From Candidatus Aminicenantota bacterium (GTDB lineage Bacteria; Acidobacteriota; Aminicenantia; UBA2199): 64,000 nt of DNA. The notes beneath the pieces were generated by a model, which was given only the letters and a program-made list of their open reading frames with translations, did not search any database and was not told where the DNA came from. This document shows positions 45,556-53,874 of the stretch, in pieces (positions within the stretch are counted from its first letter, which is position 1; every line of letters begins with the position of its first letter). The stretch covers positions 114,935-178,934 of the forward strand of contig JAPKZK010000121.1 in assembly GCA_026393835.1 (NCBI GenBank), in the 5' to 3' direction. Made by a program: the position numbers and the translations under genes.

Positions 45556-46731
45556 CTATTTTATTATATATAAAGTCGTCTGGCGCCCGTCAAGGTAGTA
45601 GACGCCTTTTTCAGAAAACGCCGCATCTTCTTCGAGGGCGATTCTTACTTCCTGGTTGTCCCAATCGGAGATGTTGGTCCGAATATTCAGTTCGACGGCA
45701 TAGCAGGTATCATAAAATAGAGGATAATCGCCCTGCCCGGGGATTGCCCACTGCTGGTCCCACAGGCCGATAGTAGGACCGGCCCCGTGCCCGTGGAACC
45801 CAACCGGGTGGGTATACACCTGGGCGTTCAAACCTTCGGCCCGGGCTTTCGCCAGGGTGGAAAGCAGCACCTCGTTGCCCGTGCGGCCAACCTTAAATTC
45901 CCCGGTAAAAATATCTTGAAGGCGGTTTCCCAGGATTAGGGCCTTTTTCAGTTCAATAGGGGCGTCTGTTTCTCCTTCTCGTAAAACGTAAGCCATTTCT
46001 TGAGAATCGGTATTAAGGCGCAAGTAAGTGATCCCGATATCGCAGTGAAGGAGGTCGCCGCGGTTACTGATCCCTTCCCTATCGTACCTGGTTTCGCCTT
46101 TTTCCTTTCGTTGTAAATCCACAGACGGGTGGAACCAGGGTTTTAAACCCAGGCTGCTGATTTTCTCTCTCATCCACCATTCCACATCCGAGGTGGAAGT
46201 AATACCCGGTTTGATGACGTCGTTGGAAAAAGCTTCTTTTATAATACCGTGGGCGATGGACACGATCTGGGGGTAGATTTCCATTTCTTGAGGGATTCGT
46301 TTTTCCAGCCATCCCAGGGCCAGGTTTTGGGCGGAGGTCAGTCTTGCCGTGTATTTAGGGCCAAGAGTTTCCACCAATTTTTTTTTAAGGGATGCGGAGA
46401 GGCCGTCGCCGAAAGCAAAAACATCCGATTCGTTAATGCCGATTCGTTTCGGGTTATGTTGGAACACAATTTCCGCCAGGCATTGCCATTGATCGATTTT
46501 GTCCGAAGTCCAGGCAGCTTTGTATAAATCCCCGATGCCGCGGCGACTCAAGATAAGTCTTTCCACTCTTTCCACGCCCGGTGATTTGCCGTCGATGGGG
46601 ATGGCAGCGAAAACCAGGATAGAGTTTCTCCGGGCGGCGAACCAATTGGAGGGGACCAGGGTCAGGAAGACCGGGTCTTCGTTGTATTCGCGGCAGATAA
46701 CGATCCACATATCGATATTTTCGCGTTTCAT
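45556..46731 (-). CDS. M24-family metallopeptidase (Xaa-Pro aminopeptidase-like), N-terminus uncertain
   Basis: 391 aa. N-terminal domain with REYNEDPVFLTLVPSNWFAARR; C-terminal pita-bread fold with HCDIGITYLRLNTDSQEMAYVL, THPVGFHGHGAGPTIGLWD and a late VRIALEEDAAF. The metal-ligand set is partly altered relative to classic aminopeptidase P (HCDIG for the usual DxG). The frame is open a little upstream, encoding LVLPQIMKRENIDMW, which matches the family's usual N-terminus. But no start codon exists there: an ATG with a distant AAGGAG lies at 46774 in another frame. A frameshift near the start is possible. Confidence 0.75.
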   Translation of the reverse strand: MKRENIDMWIVICREYNEDPVFLTLVPSNWFAARRNSILVFAAIPIDGKSPGVERVERLILSRRGIGDLYKAAWTSDKIDQWQCLAEIVFQHNPKRIGINESDVFAFGDGLSASLKKKLVETLGPKYTARLTSAQNLALGWLEKRIPQEMEIYPQIVSIAHGIIKEAFSNDVIKPGITSTSDVEWWMREKISSLGLKPWFHPSVDLQRKEKGETRYDREGISNRGDLLHCDIGITYLRLNTDSQEMAYVLREGETDAPIELKKALILGNRLQDIFTGEFKVGRTGNEVLLSTLAKARAEGLNAQVYTHPVGFHGHGAGPTIGLWDQQWAIPGQGDYPLFYDTCYAVELNIRTNISDWDNQEVRIALEEDAAFSEKGVYYLDGRQTTLYIIK

Positions 46732-47059
46732 TATTTGGGGTAGAACTAGGTTTGATTTTGGATAGTTTGCTCATGATCTTGTTTTTTTATCGATAACTCC
46801 TTTTCATTATGATCCAGGTGGCTAAATATAAACTTAAAGATAGTTTTTGTCAACCGTAAAGCTTATAGCGGGTTTTCATTAAAAGAGGGAAGAAAAAGTG
46901 ACACTCAAAGAAATACTAGAATCGATGTACTTTGCCTTCTTTACTCATTTCATAGTCAAGCTCCAGGTAAAAACTATTCGTATCCCACTTTGTCGCTGAC
47001 TGTAAGTGGGGAAAATTTGGCTGTCCCTAATCCCTCTAATCCCTATTCATCCAGGATTT
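46732..47059. other. Intergenic, nothing assignable
   Basis: About 330 bp between two minus-strand genes. A short GTG-started frame near 46898 has no family resemblance. No repeat family of this window was recognised. Confidence 0.4.
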
Positions 47060-47929
47060 TTATGGGCTGGGGGCGCCTTTTCCTTTAATAAACGTGCCTT
47101 TTTGGTATTCTTCAAAAGCGATTTGCAATTCTTCACGGGTGTTCATGACGATGGGACCATACCAGGCCACGGGTTCTTTGATTGGTTTCCCGGAAACCAG
47201 GAGAAAACGAACCGACCGGTCACCTGCAATAATTTTGATGTGATCGCCCGCAGTGAAAAGTACCAGGTGGTCTTCATCCGCTTGCTGTTTTTGTTCCGCG
47301 TCGAAATACCCGGTTCCGTCAATTACATAAGCAAATACCGTATCATCACTTCTCACCGGGTATTCAAATTTTACGTTTACAGGAACAGTGACATCCAGGT
47401 AGATGCAATCCACTACGATATCCCGGACAGGGCCTTTGGTTCCAGCCACTTCGCCGCAAAGGATTTTTATTTTAACGCCATTATCAAAGAGGATTTCCGG
47501 GATTTGTTTTTGTTTCACTTCGCGGTATCGGGGCGGCATCATTTTATGGCTGGCCGGCAAGTTAACCCATAATTGCAAGCCCCGGAGTACTCCTTTTTGT
47601 TCTTGCGGCATTTCGGAATGGATAATCCCACTCCCGGCAGTCATCCACTGTAAATCGCCATCTTGTATCACGCCGCTGTTTCCGATGCTGTCTTTATGTT
47701 TAACACTCCCATGCAGCATGTAGGTAACAGTTTCAATACCGCGGTGGGGATGCGAGGGAAACCCTGCCATATAATCTTCCGGGTTACTGGAATGAAAATC
47801 ATCCAGCAATAAAAACGGATCCAACAACGGGACCTGGTGATAACCAAAGGCACGTTTTAAATGAACTCCAGCACCTTCGATGGTGGGTTGACTTTTAAAT
47901 AAACTGGATATTTTTCTATAATCTTTCAT
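47060..47929 (-). CDS. Pirin family protein
   Basis: 289 aa bicupin. N-terminal cupin carries the metal-binding FPSHPHRGIETVTYML (about residues 57-72) and HSEMPQ (about 104), with DPFLLLDDF before them, all typical of pirins. Pirins bind Fe; some are quercetin 2,3-dioxygenases or redox sensors, and the role here is open. AGGAGGTG lies before the ATG. Single gene. Confidence 0.93.
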   Translation of the reverse strand: MKDYRKISSLFKSQPTIEGAGVHLKRAFGYHQVPLLDPFLLLDDFHSSNPEDYMAGFPSHPHRGIETVTYMLHGSVKHKDSIGNSGVIQDGDLQWMTAGSGIIHSEMPQEQKGVLRGLQLWVNLPASHKMMPPRYREVKQKQIPEILFDNGVKIKILCGEVAGTKGPVRDIVVDCIYLDVTVPVNVKFEYPVRSDDTVFAYVIDGTGYFDAEQKQQADEDHLVLFTAGDHIKIIAGDRSVRFLLVSGKPIKEPVAWYGPIVMNTREELQIAFEEYQKGTFIKGKGAPSP

Positions 47930-48109
47930 GCCTATTCACCTCCTGGGCAGCAGCCGGGGTAATTCCATCGTAACCATGATTCATTGCATGGTGATAAGCT
48001 CCCTGGTAAGTTGTTCGTATGCATCTCATGGTTTTTATTATATCACAAAACTAATGCGTTTACACGTGCCATTGTACTATCGCACCATCCCTCAATTAAA
48101 AGGGGCCAG

Positions 48110-48241
48110 TCAGAAAAATTCCTCAAAAGAATAGCTGCTGAAATGGATATCCCTTATCAGAATTTGATAAACTTATATTTAAGGGATTGCGCCATACAGA
48201 ACCCTAAATTATCGATGAACTGGGATCGATCTAATCCGTGA
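48110..48241 (+). pseudogene. Relic of a CopG/BrnA-like antitoxin
   Basis: The frame ending at 48241 reads FLKRIAAEMDIPYQNLINLY then LRDCA, the usual C-terminal half of ribbon-helix-helix antitoxins (IPYQxLIxxxLR). No N-terminal strand, start codon or ribosome site is in place, and no toxin gene is adjacent. The rest of 47930-48328 holds only AGGGACA/TGTCCCT at 48255-48278, a small hairpin. Confidence 0.5.
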
Positions 48242-48328
48242 AAAGGAAAAGATGAGGGACAGCTATAGAAATGTCCCTTTAAATAACCTTTACTGAAAAT
48301 GACGGATTTCTTATAGAAGGTTACATGG

Positions 48329-48550
48329 TTAGCTTGCGTATGTTGGCTGGCAAAGAAAAGTACAGTATTGTTCCTGTGTTGGCTTTATGGTGCCACAAAG
48401 AAGAGTACAGGCCATTCCTTCGGTTGGACAAACAAGAAAGGTCGGATAACATGCTGCACGACCTTGGACTTTCCGAAGCTCATGATGGTCTAATTGAGTA
48501 ACAGTCATTTTGTTTAGCATCAGTTTTTTGGAAAATTTTCTGGTTTTCAT
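48329..48550 (-). CDS. Cysteine-rich RiPP precursor peptide 2
   Basis: 73 aa. Leader residues 8-31 (KKLMLNKMTVTQL, then DHHELRKVQGR) align with precursor 1: KKL-x-L-x-K-x-T-[IV]-T-x-L, and a Gly-containing cleavage region at the same distance. The core has six cysteines (AACYPTFLVCP, GMACTLLCG, YCTFLC). AAGGAG precedes the ATG. No maturation or export gene is nearby. It shares with precursor 1 a perfect promoter and an upstream 21-bp array. Confidence 0.72.
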   Translation of the reverse strand: MKTRKFSKKLMLNKMTVTQLDHHELRKVQGRAACYPTFLVCPTEGMACTLLCGTIKPTQEQYCTFLCQPTYAS

Positions 48551-48631
48551 GGTAATAACTTCTCCTTGTATAAAAAAATTTTAACACCTTTATTGGCTAT
48601 AGATAACTTTTTTATGACTCGACAGATATAA

Positions 48632-48660
48632 TTATAGCTTTTTCCGAAAAACATGTCAAG
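48632..48660 (-). promoter_or_regulatory. Consensus promoter of RiPP precursor 2
   Basis: On the minus strand: TTGACA (48660-48655), 17 bp, TATAAT (48637-48632). The leader is about 75 bases. Confidence 0.88.
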
Positions 48661-48699
48661 TCCTTCAATAAAAAAGGATAAGGGACGGTGGAAAAATAT

Positions 48700-48760
48700 G
48701 GATATAATAAGATATAGAAAAACTAAACCAAATTGGTGGCCGCACTGAGGAAACTCTTTT
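48700..48760. repeat. Conserved element between RiPP promoter 2 and its array
   Basis: CTAAACCAAATTGGTGGCC followed by GCACTGAGGAAACTC matches, in inverse orientation, 32305-32370. Similarity extends over about 60-70 bp. Confidence 0.65.
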
Positions 48761-49033
48761 GAGTGGTGAGGAAAGAGTTTTGAGTGGTTGGGATAGAGTT
48801 TTGAGCGGTGGGGAAAGAGTTTTAGGCGGTGGGGAAAGAGTTTTATGCGGTGGGGAAAGAGTTTTGAGCGGTTGGGAAAGAGTTTTAGGCGGTTGGGAAA
48901 GAGTTTTAAGCGGTTGGGAAAGAGTTTTGGGCGATTGGAAAAGAGTTTTAAGCGGTTGGGAAAGAGTTTTGAGCGGTGGGGAAACTCTTTTGAGCGGGGA
49001 GGAAACATTCCTGAGGGGTGAGCACACTTCCCG
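48761..49033. repeat. 21-bp tandem array 3 (13 units)
   Basis: Thirteen 21-bp units starting at 48761; most read GCGGTTGGGAAAGAGTTTT with one or two variable bases before it. In the unit at 48971 and the partial one before 48761 the core is inverted (AACTCTTTT for AAGAGTTTT). Minus-strand frame reads KLFPNRL/KLFPHRS heptads through the array. It lies about 100 bp upstream of the -35 of RiPP precursor 2, as array 1 does for precursor 1. Confidence 0.92.
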
Positions 49034-49055
49034 GGGCAGTAATGGCTCTTCCCCA

Positions 49056-49472
49056 TCATTCTCCCATTAATTGAACGGCAATTCTCCGGCGGTGCGGCTT
49101 GTTGTCGAACTCCAGGAAAATGATCTGCTGCCATGTGCCCAATATCAACCCCCGGTTCTCAAATGGAACAGTTAACGACGGCCCCACCAACGTGGCCCGC
49201 AAATGGGAATGCCCATTGCCGTCATGCCAGGTTTCATTGTGATGGTAATATTTCTTCTCCGGGATCATATGCTCCATCAATTCGGGGAAATCGTTGATCA
49301 ACCCGGGTTCATACTCGATGGTGGAAAGCGCCCCGGTGGACCCGGGAACAAAAATCAACACCTGCCCATCGGTTATTTCCGACCGACCCACAATACCCCG
49401 GACCTCATCCGTAATATCCACCATTTCATTCCTGCCCCGCGTATCGATCTCAATATGATGCAAGCGAATCAT
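49056..49472 (-). CDS. YjbQ family protein (UPF0047)
   Basis: 138 aa, the normal size. VDITDEVRGIV, HHNETWHDGNGHSHLRATLVGPSL and LGTWQQIIFLEFDNKPHRRRIAVQLMGE are the family's conserved blocks, including the His cluster thought to bind metal. YjbQ proteins have been linked to weak thiamine-phosphate synthase activity; the true role is unsettled. AGGAGG lies before the ATG. Confidence 0.95.
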   Translation of the reverse strand: MIRLHHIEIDTRGRNEMVDITDEVRGIVGRSEITDGQVLIFVPGSTGALSTIEYEPGLINDFPELMEHMIPEKKYYHHNETWHDGNGHSHLRATLVGPSLTVPFENRGLILGTWQQIIFLEFDNKPHRRRIAVQLMGE

Positions 49473-49519
49473 GGTTTATCCTCCTGTACAACGCCCCCAT
49501 TATATCAATTATTTTATTA

Positions 49520-49548
49520 TTGCAAAAGAGTTCCAATGCTGATAAAAT
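49520..49548 (+). promoter_or_regulatory. Leaderless promoter of polyprenyl synthase gene
   Basis: TTGCAA, 17 bp, TAAAAT, seven bases to ATG 49556. The TTG at 49520 is therefore not a start codon. Confidence 0.65.
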
Positions 49549-49555
49549 AATCGGC

Positions 49556-50512
49556 ATGGATTTAAAAGAAATACAGACACCTGTTGAGCAATTGTTGGCA
49601 GAGACCAATTCCATCCTGAAGGAAAAAGTGAAGTCCGACATCCGTTTACTAAACATGATGATCGACCTGACCCCCATCACAAAAGGAAAAAAGATTCGCT
49701 CTACTCTTTTCTTTTTGTTGGCCGGGTTGAAAGATCCTATGCCCCAGCCGGCCGTTTCCCGCGAATTGATTGAAATTGCCGCGGCCGTCGAAATGTTCCA
49801 TCTCTCCAGTTTGATCCACGACGATATCATGGACAATTCCGAGCAAAGAAGGGGCGAAAAGACCCTCAATACCAACATCGGCAATTTCCGGTCCGTGCTG
49901 TGGGGCGATTTTTTATTCATCAGCGCCTTTACCGCTATTCATAACCTGGGTAAATCCTATCTCCTGGACACGGTCTTGAAAACGGCAAAAATAATGGTGG
50001 AAGGCCAGATTATCGAGGTGGAAAACGCCTATAATTTCGATATCGAGTTGGACACCTATTACGATATTATCAATCGAAAGACATCTTCCCTATTCGCGTC
50101 GGTGGCGCTGCTGGTTCCCCTCTTATACGGCGAATCCCAGCAGCAAAAGGACCTTTTTTACCAGTTCGGCCTTAATTTCGGAACTATTTTCCAGGTCAGC
50201 GACGATATGCTGGATATCTTCTCGACCCGTTCGGGTAAAGATCGCTTCAGGGACCTGGAAGAGGGAAAAATAACCCTTCCTTTCATCCTGCTGATGAAAG
50301 AAACGAATAAGGATACCAGGGACGCATTTTCAGAAGGTAACCGTGAAAAACTCCTGGAACTTTTTGAAAAACATAATATTAAAGAACTTTGCCTGGAAAA
50401 GATTTCCGACTACCACGGGCGCTGTATCGAATTTTTAAAATCTTACCCGGACTCGGTTTTCAAGAAATCTCTCCTGGGGCTCCTGGAGTTTGTAAAATAC
50501 CGTGACTACTGA
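49556..50512 (+). CDS. Polyprenyl (isoprenyl) diphosphate synthase
   Basis: 318 aa. First Asp-rich motif in LIHDDIMDNSEQRRG (about residues 84-98), second in QVSDDMLDIFS (about 210), plus GKKIRST and GKITLPFILL. It makes a linear isoprenoid diphosphate for quinones or undecaprenyl carriers; the residue before the first motif (aromatic/small) does not settle chain length. The start follows a leaderless promoter. The CYTH gene overlaps its end. Confidence 0.92.
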   Translation: MDLKEIQTPVEQLLAETNSILKEKVKSDIRLLNMMIDLTPITKGKKIRSTLFFLLAGLKDPMPQPAVSRELIEIAAAVEMFHLSSLIHDDIMDNSEQRRGEKTLNTNIGNFRSVLWGDFLFISAFTAIHNLGKSYLLDTVLKTAKIMVEGQIIEVENAYNFDIELDTYYDIINRKTSSLFASVALLVPLLYGESQQQKDLFYQFGLNFGTIFQVSDDMLDIFSTRSGKDRFRDLEEGKITLPFILLMKETNKDTRDAFSEGNREKLLELFEKHNIKELCLEKISDYHGRCIEFLKSYPDSVFKKSLLGLLEFVKYRDY

Positions 50513-51083
50513 AATAAAACGAATTCAAGTCCTGGAAATCGAAATAAAAATCAAGACCCCCGCCGGCGCCGCCGGTGTTGAAAATATGAGGGGCAGAATT
50601 CTGGCAAACGATTTCCAGGTGCTTCATGAAAGGGCTTTTGAAAGAAACTTTGTTTTCGATACGCCGGAGGGAATGCTTAAGACCCGTAAATGCTTGCTGA
50701 GGTTAAGAAAAAAGGGAAATACCAATACGGTCACATTTAAGCGGCCGCTGGAAAAACCGTTTTCACGGGATGATATTGCATACAAGATAAAGCAAGAGAC
50801 CGAAGTGGAGGTTTCCGATTTTGAGGGCATGGAAAATATCTTTTCAGGGCTGGGGTACGAGGTTTTTTTTATTTATGAGAAATACCGGGAGGAATTTCAA
50901 AAGGGGGATGTCAAAGTGATGCTTGATGAAACGCCCATGGGGACCTTTATCGAGATCGAAGGGCCGGATGAAGCGATCAACCGGACGGCCCATGAGTTGG
51001 GCTACAATAAAAACGATTACATTACCGATAATTACCTGTCGTTGTTTCGCAAGGCCGGCGGGGCGGGCCATATGAGATTCTGA
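50502..51083 (+). CDS. CYTH domain protein (CyaB/ThTPase-like)
   Basis: 193 aa from GTG 50502, overlapping the synthase gene by 11 bp. N-terminal ExExK in VLEIEIKIK (residues 10-18), basic strand residues RKCLLRLRKKG and TFKRP, then KQETEVEV and TFIEIEGP, the acidic metal ligands of the tunnel fold. CYTH enzymes hydrolyse or cyclise triphosphates such as tripolyphosphate, ThTP or ATP. Substrate unknown. Confidence 0.88.
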   Translation: MTTEIKRIQVLEIEIKIKTPAGAAGVENMRGRILANDFQVLHERAFERNFVFDTPEGMLKTRKCLLRLRKKGNTNTVTFKRPLEKPFSRDDIAYKIKQETEVEVSDFEGMENIFSGLGYEVFFIYEKYREEFQKGDVKVMLDETPMGTFIEIEGPDEAINRTAHELGYNKNDYITDNYLSLFRKAGGAGHMRF

Positions 51084-51112
51084 GGGAACATGAAAATAGG
51101 GGGCAGGGGATC

Positions 51113-52021
51113 ATGGGCATGAAATTTTTTATATTGGCCGGAGGGTATGGAATGCGCGCCCGGCCGCTCTCGCTGGTGAAACCGAAACCGGCGTTTCCCC
51201 TCCACGGCGTCCCCCTGGTTAAACTCCTGTTGGATCGGTTAAAAGACATGGGGTTCGGGGAAGGCTTTATCAATCTTCATTACAAACCCGAAGCCATCCG
51301 GGAGAGTATCGGCGCTGCGCCCGGTATTGCCATTCATTATTTATATGAGGATGAACTTTCCGGCAGCCGAATCCTGGCCGGGGCCCTGGAGGGTATGACG
51401 GCTGGGGATGAATTCCTGTTCATTATGAATGGCGACGTGTTTATGGAGATTCCGCAAATTCCCATCGCGGAAATGGTTCATGAACTTAAGGAAACCGGTT
51501 GCGACGGCGGCTTGCTGCTGCGAAAGAACAGCGATCCGGCTTATGCCGCCGTTTTCACGGAAAAGGAATTTTTCCTGGGTACGGGCAAAAGCACTGGCGG
51601 GGAGAGTTTCATGTATACGGGGGCGGCGCTGTTCAGGAGAAAAATCATTGAGAAAATCGCGGATAGCAATTTTTTCCATACCCTGGCAAAGCACTCTTTT
51701 AGAATAAAAACCTTTGTTTATGACGGTATCTGGTTGGATATCGGCGACCCGCGTCTTTATTTTGAAGCCAACGCAGAGTACCGGCGGTATATCAAAAAAG
51801 ATTTACAGTCCGATTCTTTTTCGGAGAATGTCGTTATTTCCGCCGATTCCCGGGTCCTGGATTGTATTGCCTGGGAGAACACCTCGATTACCGGGGGTTC
51901 CACCCTCTCCAACTGCATTATTACCGGCAATCTATCCTTGCACAATGTGCATTATTCGGACAAAATCATTTACTCCAGGGATTCCGGGATGGATATCGTG
52001 GAATTACGGTCCGAATATTGA
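51113..52021 (+). CDS. Sugar-phosphate nucleotidyltransferase
   Basis: 302 aa (300 if started at 51119). Signature FILAGGYGMRARPLSLVKPKP at residues 5-25, FIMNGDV near 102 (metal Asp), and WLDIGDPRLYFEAN near 205. A short left-handed beta-helix-like tail follows (SADSRVLDCIAWENTSITGG). It makes an NDP-sugar. The residues match mannose-1-phosphate guanylyltransferase-like proteins, but base specificity is not certain. Separated from the polysaccharide cluster by 37 kb. Confidence 0.88.
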   Translation: MGMKFFILAGGYGMRARPLSLVKPKPAFPLHGVPLVKLLLDRLKDMGFGEGFINLHYKPEAIRESIGAAPGIAIHYLYEDELSGSRILAGALEGMTAGDEFLFIMNGDVFMEIPQIPIAEMVHELKETGCDGGLLLRKNSDPAYAAVFTEKEFFLGTGKSTGGESFMYTGAALFRRKIIEKIADSNFFHTLAKHSFRIKTFVYDGIWLDIGDPRLYFEANAEYRRYIKKDLQSDSFSENVVISADSRVLDCIAWENTSITGGSTLSNCIITGNLSLHNVHYSDKIIYSRDSGMDIVELRSEY

Positions 52022-52054
52022 AAATTGTCCCGTGGTTTCCCCGCGGTTTTTGAT

Positions 52055-52675
52055 CTATTTCCGGTCGCCCTGTTCAATCATTTTATTGAAAGCGTCGTTA
52101 TCGGCTTTGAAGTTTTTTGCTTTCTCACCCACGCGGATAATACGGATGGTTTTGATGGCATCGTCCTGTTGGATTTTATTGACCACATCCATGCCGGCGA
52201 TGGTTTCGCCGAAAACCGAGTGGCGGTCATCTAGCCAGGGGGTGGCTTTGTGAATGATAAAAAACTGGCTCCCGTTGGTGCCGGGGCCGCGGTTGGCCAT
52301 GGATATAATACCCCCTTTATTGTGCCTCAGGACGGGGTTAAACTCATCCGGGAAGGTGTACCCGGGGCCGCCAGCGCCTGTGCCGGCGGGATCGCCGGTC
52401 TGGATCATGAAATCGGGAATTACCCGGTGAAATTTCAAACCGTTGTAATAGGGCGTCCCCAGCGGTTTGGCCATATTTTTTATCTTGCCTTCCGCCAGTC
52501 CTACGAAATTGCAGACCGTCATGGGCGCTTTTTCGAAGTCGAGACGCACCACGATCAGACCTTTAGTAGTTTCTATTTCCGCATAAAGGCCGTCTTCTTT
52601 GTACTCCACGGCATCCACGTTTGTAAACGTAAAAAAGGAAACAACAATAGCAGTTAAGATTAAAAACTTTTTCAT
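52055..52675 (-). CDS. Exported cyclophilin-type peptidyl-prolyl isomerase
   Basis: 206 aa with signal peptide (1-22, ending VDA). Cyclophilin core: FHRVIPDFMIQTGDPAGTGAGGPGY (about residues 102-126) with the catalytic Arg, then SMANRGPGTNGSQFFI and HSVFGETIAGMDVV. Assists folding in the periplasm. GGAGG precedes the ATG. Convergent with the nucleotidyltransferase gene. Confidence 0.95.
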   Translation of the reverse strand: MKKFLILTAIVVSFFTFTNVDAVEYKEDGLYAEIETTKGLIVVRLDFEKAPMTVCNFVGLAEGKIKNMAKPLGTPYYNGLKFHRVIPDFMIQTGDPAGTGAGGPGYTFPDEFNPVLRHNKGGIISMANRGPGTNGSQFFIIHKATPWLDDRHSVFGETIAGMDVVNKIQQDDAIKTIRIIRVGEKAKNFKADNDAFNKMIEQGDRK

Positions 52676-52733
52676 TTTTACCTCCGGTAGGTAACATTAT
52701 ATGATAAATAAACAAGAAGGTAAAGTCCGGCGT

Positions 52734-52762
52734 TTGACTTTTTTGTCATTTTGGAATAATAT
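52734..52762 (+). promoter_or_regulatory. Promoter of trxB
   Basis: TTGACT, 17 bp, TAATAT, about 40 bases before ATG 52803, which has AGGAG upstream. Confidence 0.75.
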
Positions 52763-52802
52763 AGAAAACTGCGATTAGAAAACACCGAACAGGAGTTATG
52801 AC

Positions 52803-53753
52803 ATGGAAAAACGAGACGTGATTATTATAGGTTCGGGGCCGGCCGGTTTGACGGCGGCGATCTATGCCGCCAGGGCCAATCTCAAGCCGTTGTTATTTGA
52901 AGGAGTAAGGGCGGGTGGGCAATTGATGATTACCACCGAAGTAGAAAATTTTCCCGGTTTTAGCGAGGGGATTAACGGCCCGGAATTAATGCAAGAAATG
53001 CGGGCCCAGGCCGAGCGTTTCGGCGTCGATGTGGAGTCCGAAGAGGTAACCAAAGTCGAACTAGCGGCAGAGAAAAAGATCGTATGGGTAGAAGAGGAAG
53101 CCTATGAAGCCAAAACCGTTATTATTGCCACAGGGGCCACGGCTAATTTACTGGGCCTGGCAAACGAAGCCCGCCTGATGGGACGCGGGGTCAGCGCCTG
53201 CGCCACGTGCGACGGGTTCTTTTTTAAGGATAAAGTAATATGTGTCGTGGGCGGCGGCGATAGTACTATGGAAGAAGCCACCTTCCTTACCCGTTTTGCC
53301 TCGAAAGTTTATATTATCCACCGGAGGGACCAATTCAGGGCCTCTAAAATAATGATCCGGAAGGCCAAAGAGAACCCGAAAATCGAATTCATTATGAACA
53401 GCGCGGTAATCGATATCCTGGGTGAGGAAAAGGTCGCGGGAGTCAAACTGGAAAATACGGTCACCCATGAAATTTCCCAACTGGAGGTTAGCGGGTTGTT
53501 CGTGGCCATCGGCCATACGCCCAATACCCGATTGTTTAAAGGTCAATTGAAACTGGATGAAAAAGGCTATATCCTGACCTCTGAAAATAAGAAGCAATTA
53601 ACGGCCGCCAATATCCCCGGCGTGTTTGCTTGCGGCGATGTACAGGATTCCCACTATCGCCAGGCGGTTACTGCCGCGGGCAGCGGCTGCATGGCCGCAT
53701 TGGACGTTGAAAAATACCTGGAGAACCCGGAGTACCTTTATATGATAAGATAA
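52803..53753 (+). CDS. trxB: Thioredoxin-disulfide reductase
   Basis: 316 aa. FAD-binding GSGPAGLTAAIYAARA (residues 10-25), redox CATCDGFFF (about 137-145), NADPH-binding CVVGGGDSTMEEATFL (about 151), and GVFACGDVQDSHYRQAVTAAGSGCMAALDVEKYL at the end. Reduces thioredoxin in the cytoplasm. Single gene. Confidence 0.96.
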   Translation: MEKRDVIIIGSGPAGLTAAIYAARANLKPLLFEGVRAGGQLMITTEVENFPGFSEGINGPELMQEMRAQAERFGVDVESEEVTKVELAAEKKIVWVEEEAYEAKTVIIATGATANLLGLANEARLMGRGVSACATCDGFFFKDKVICVVGGGDSTMEEATFLTRFASKVYIIHRRDQFRASKIMIRKAKENPKIEFIMNSAVIDILGEEKVAGVKLENTVTHEISQLEVSGLFVAIGHTPNTRLFKGQLKLDEKGYILTSENKKQLTAANIPGVFACGDVQDSHYRQAVTAAGSGCMAALDVEKYLENPEYLYMIR

Positions 53754-53874
53754 TTAATTAATTAAGTAAGATAATTAAGGGAAAAAAAGGACGGCAGAAA
53801 AAAGATTCGAACTTTTCCCCGGGCCGGTTCGTTATAATATTCCTAAGACTCATTAATTATAAGGAGATGAGAAA

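Noticed and set aside
46898..46999. Possible 33-aa peptide gene
   Set aside because: Only a weak purine stretch precedes the GTG and no recognisable peptide features exist.
48547..49134. Minus-strand open frame of 195 codons through array 3
   Set aside because: It runs from inside yjbQ through the array and the RiPP promoter. Composition is repeat-driven; no start signal.
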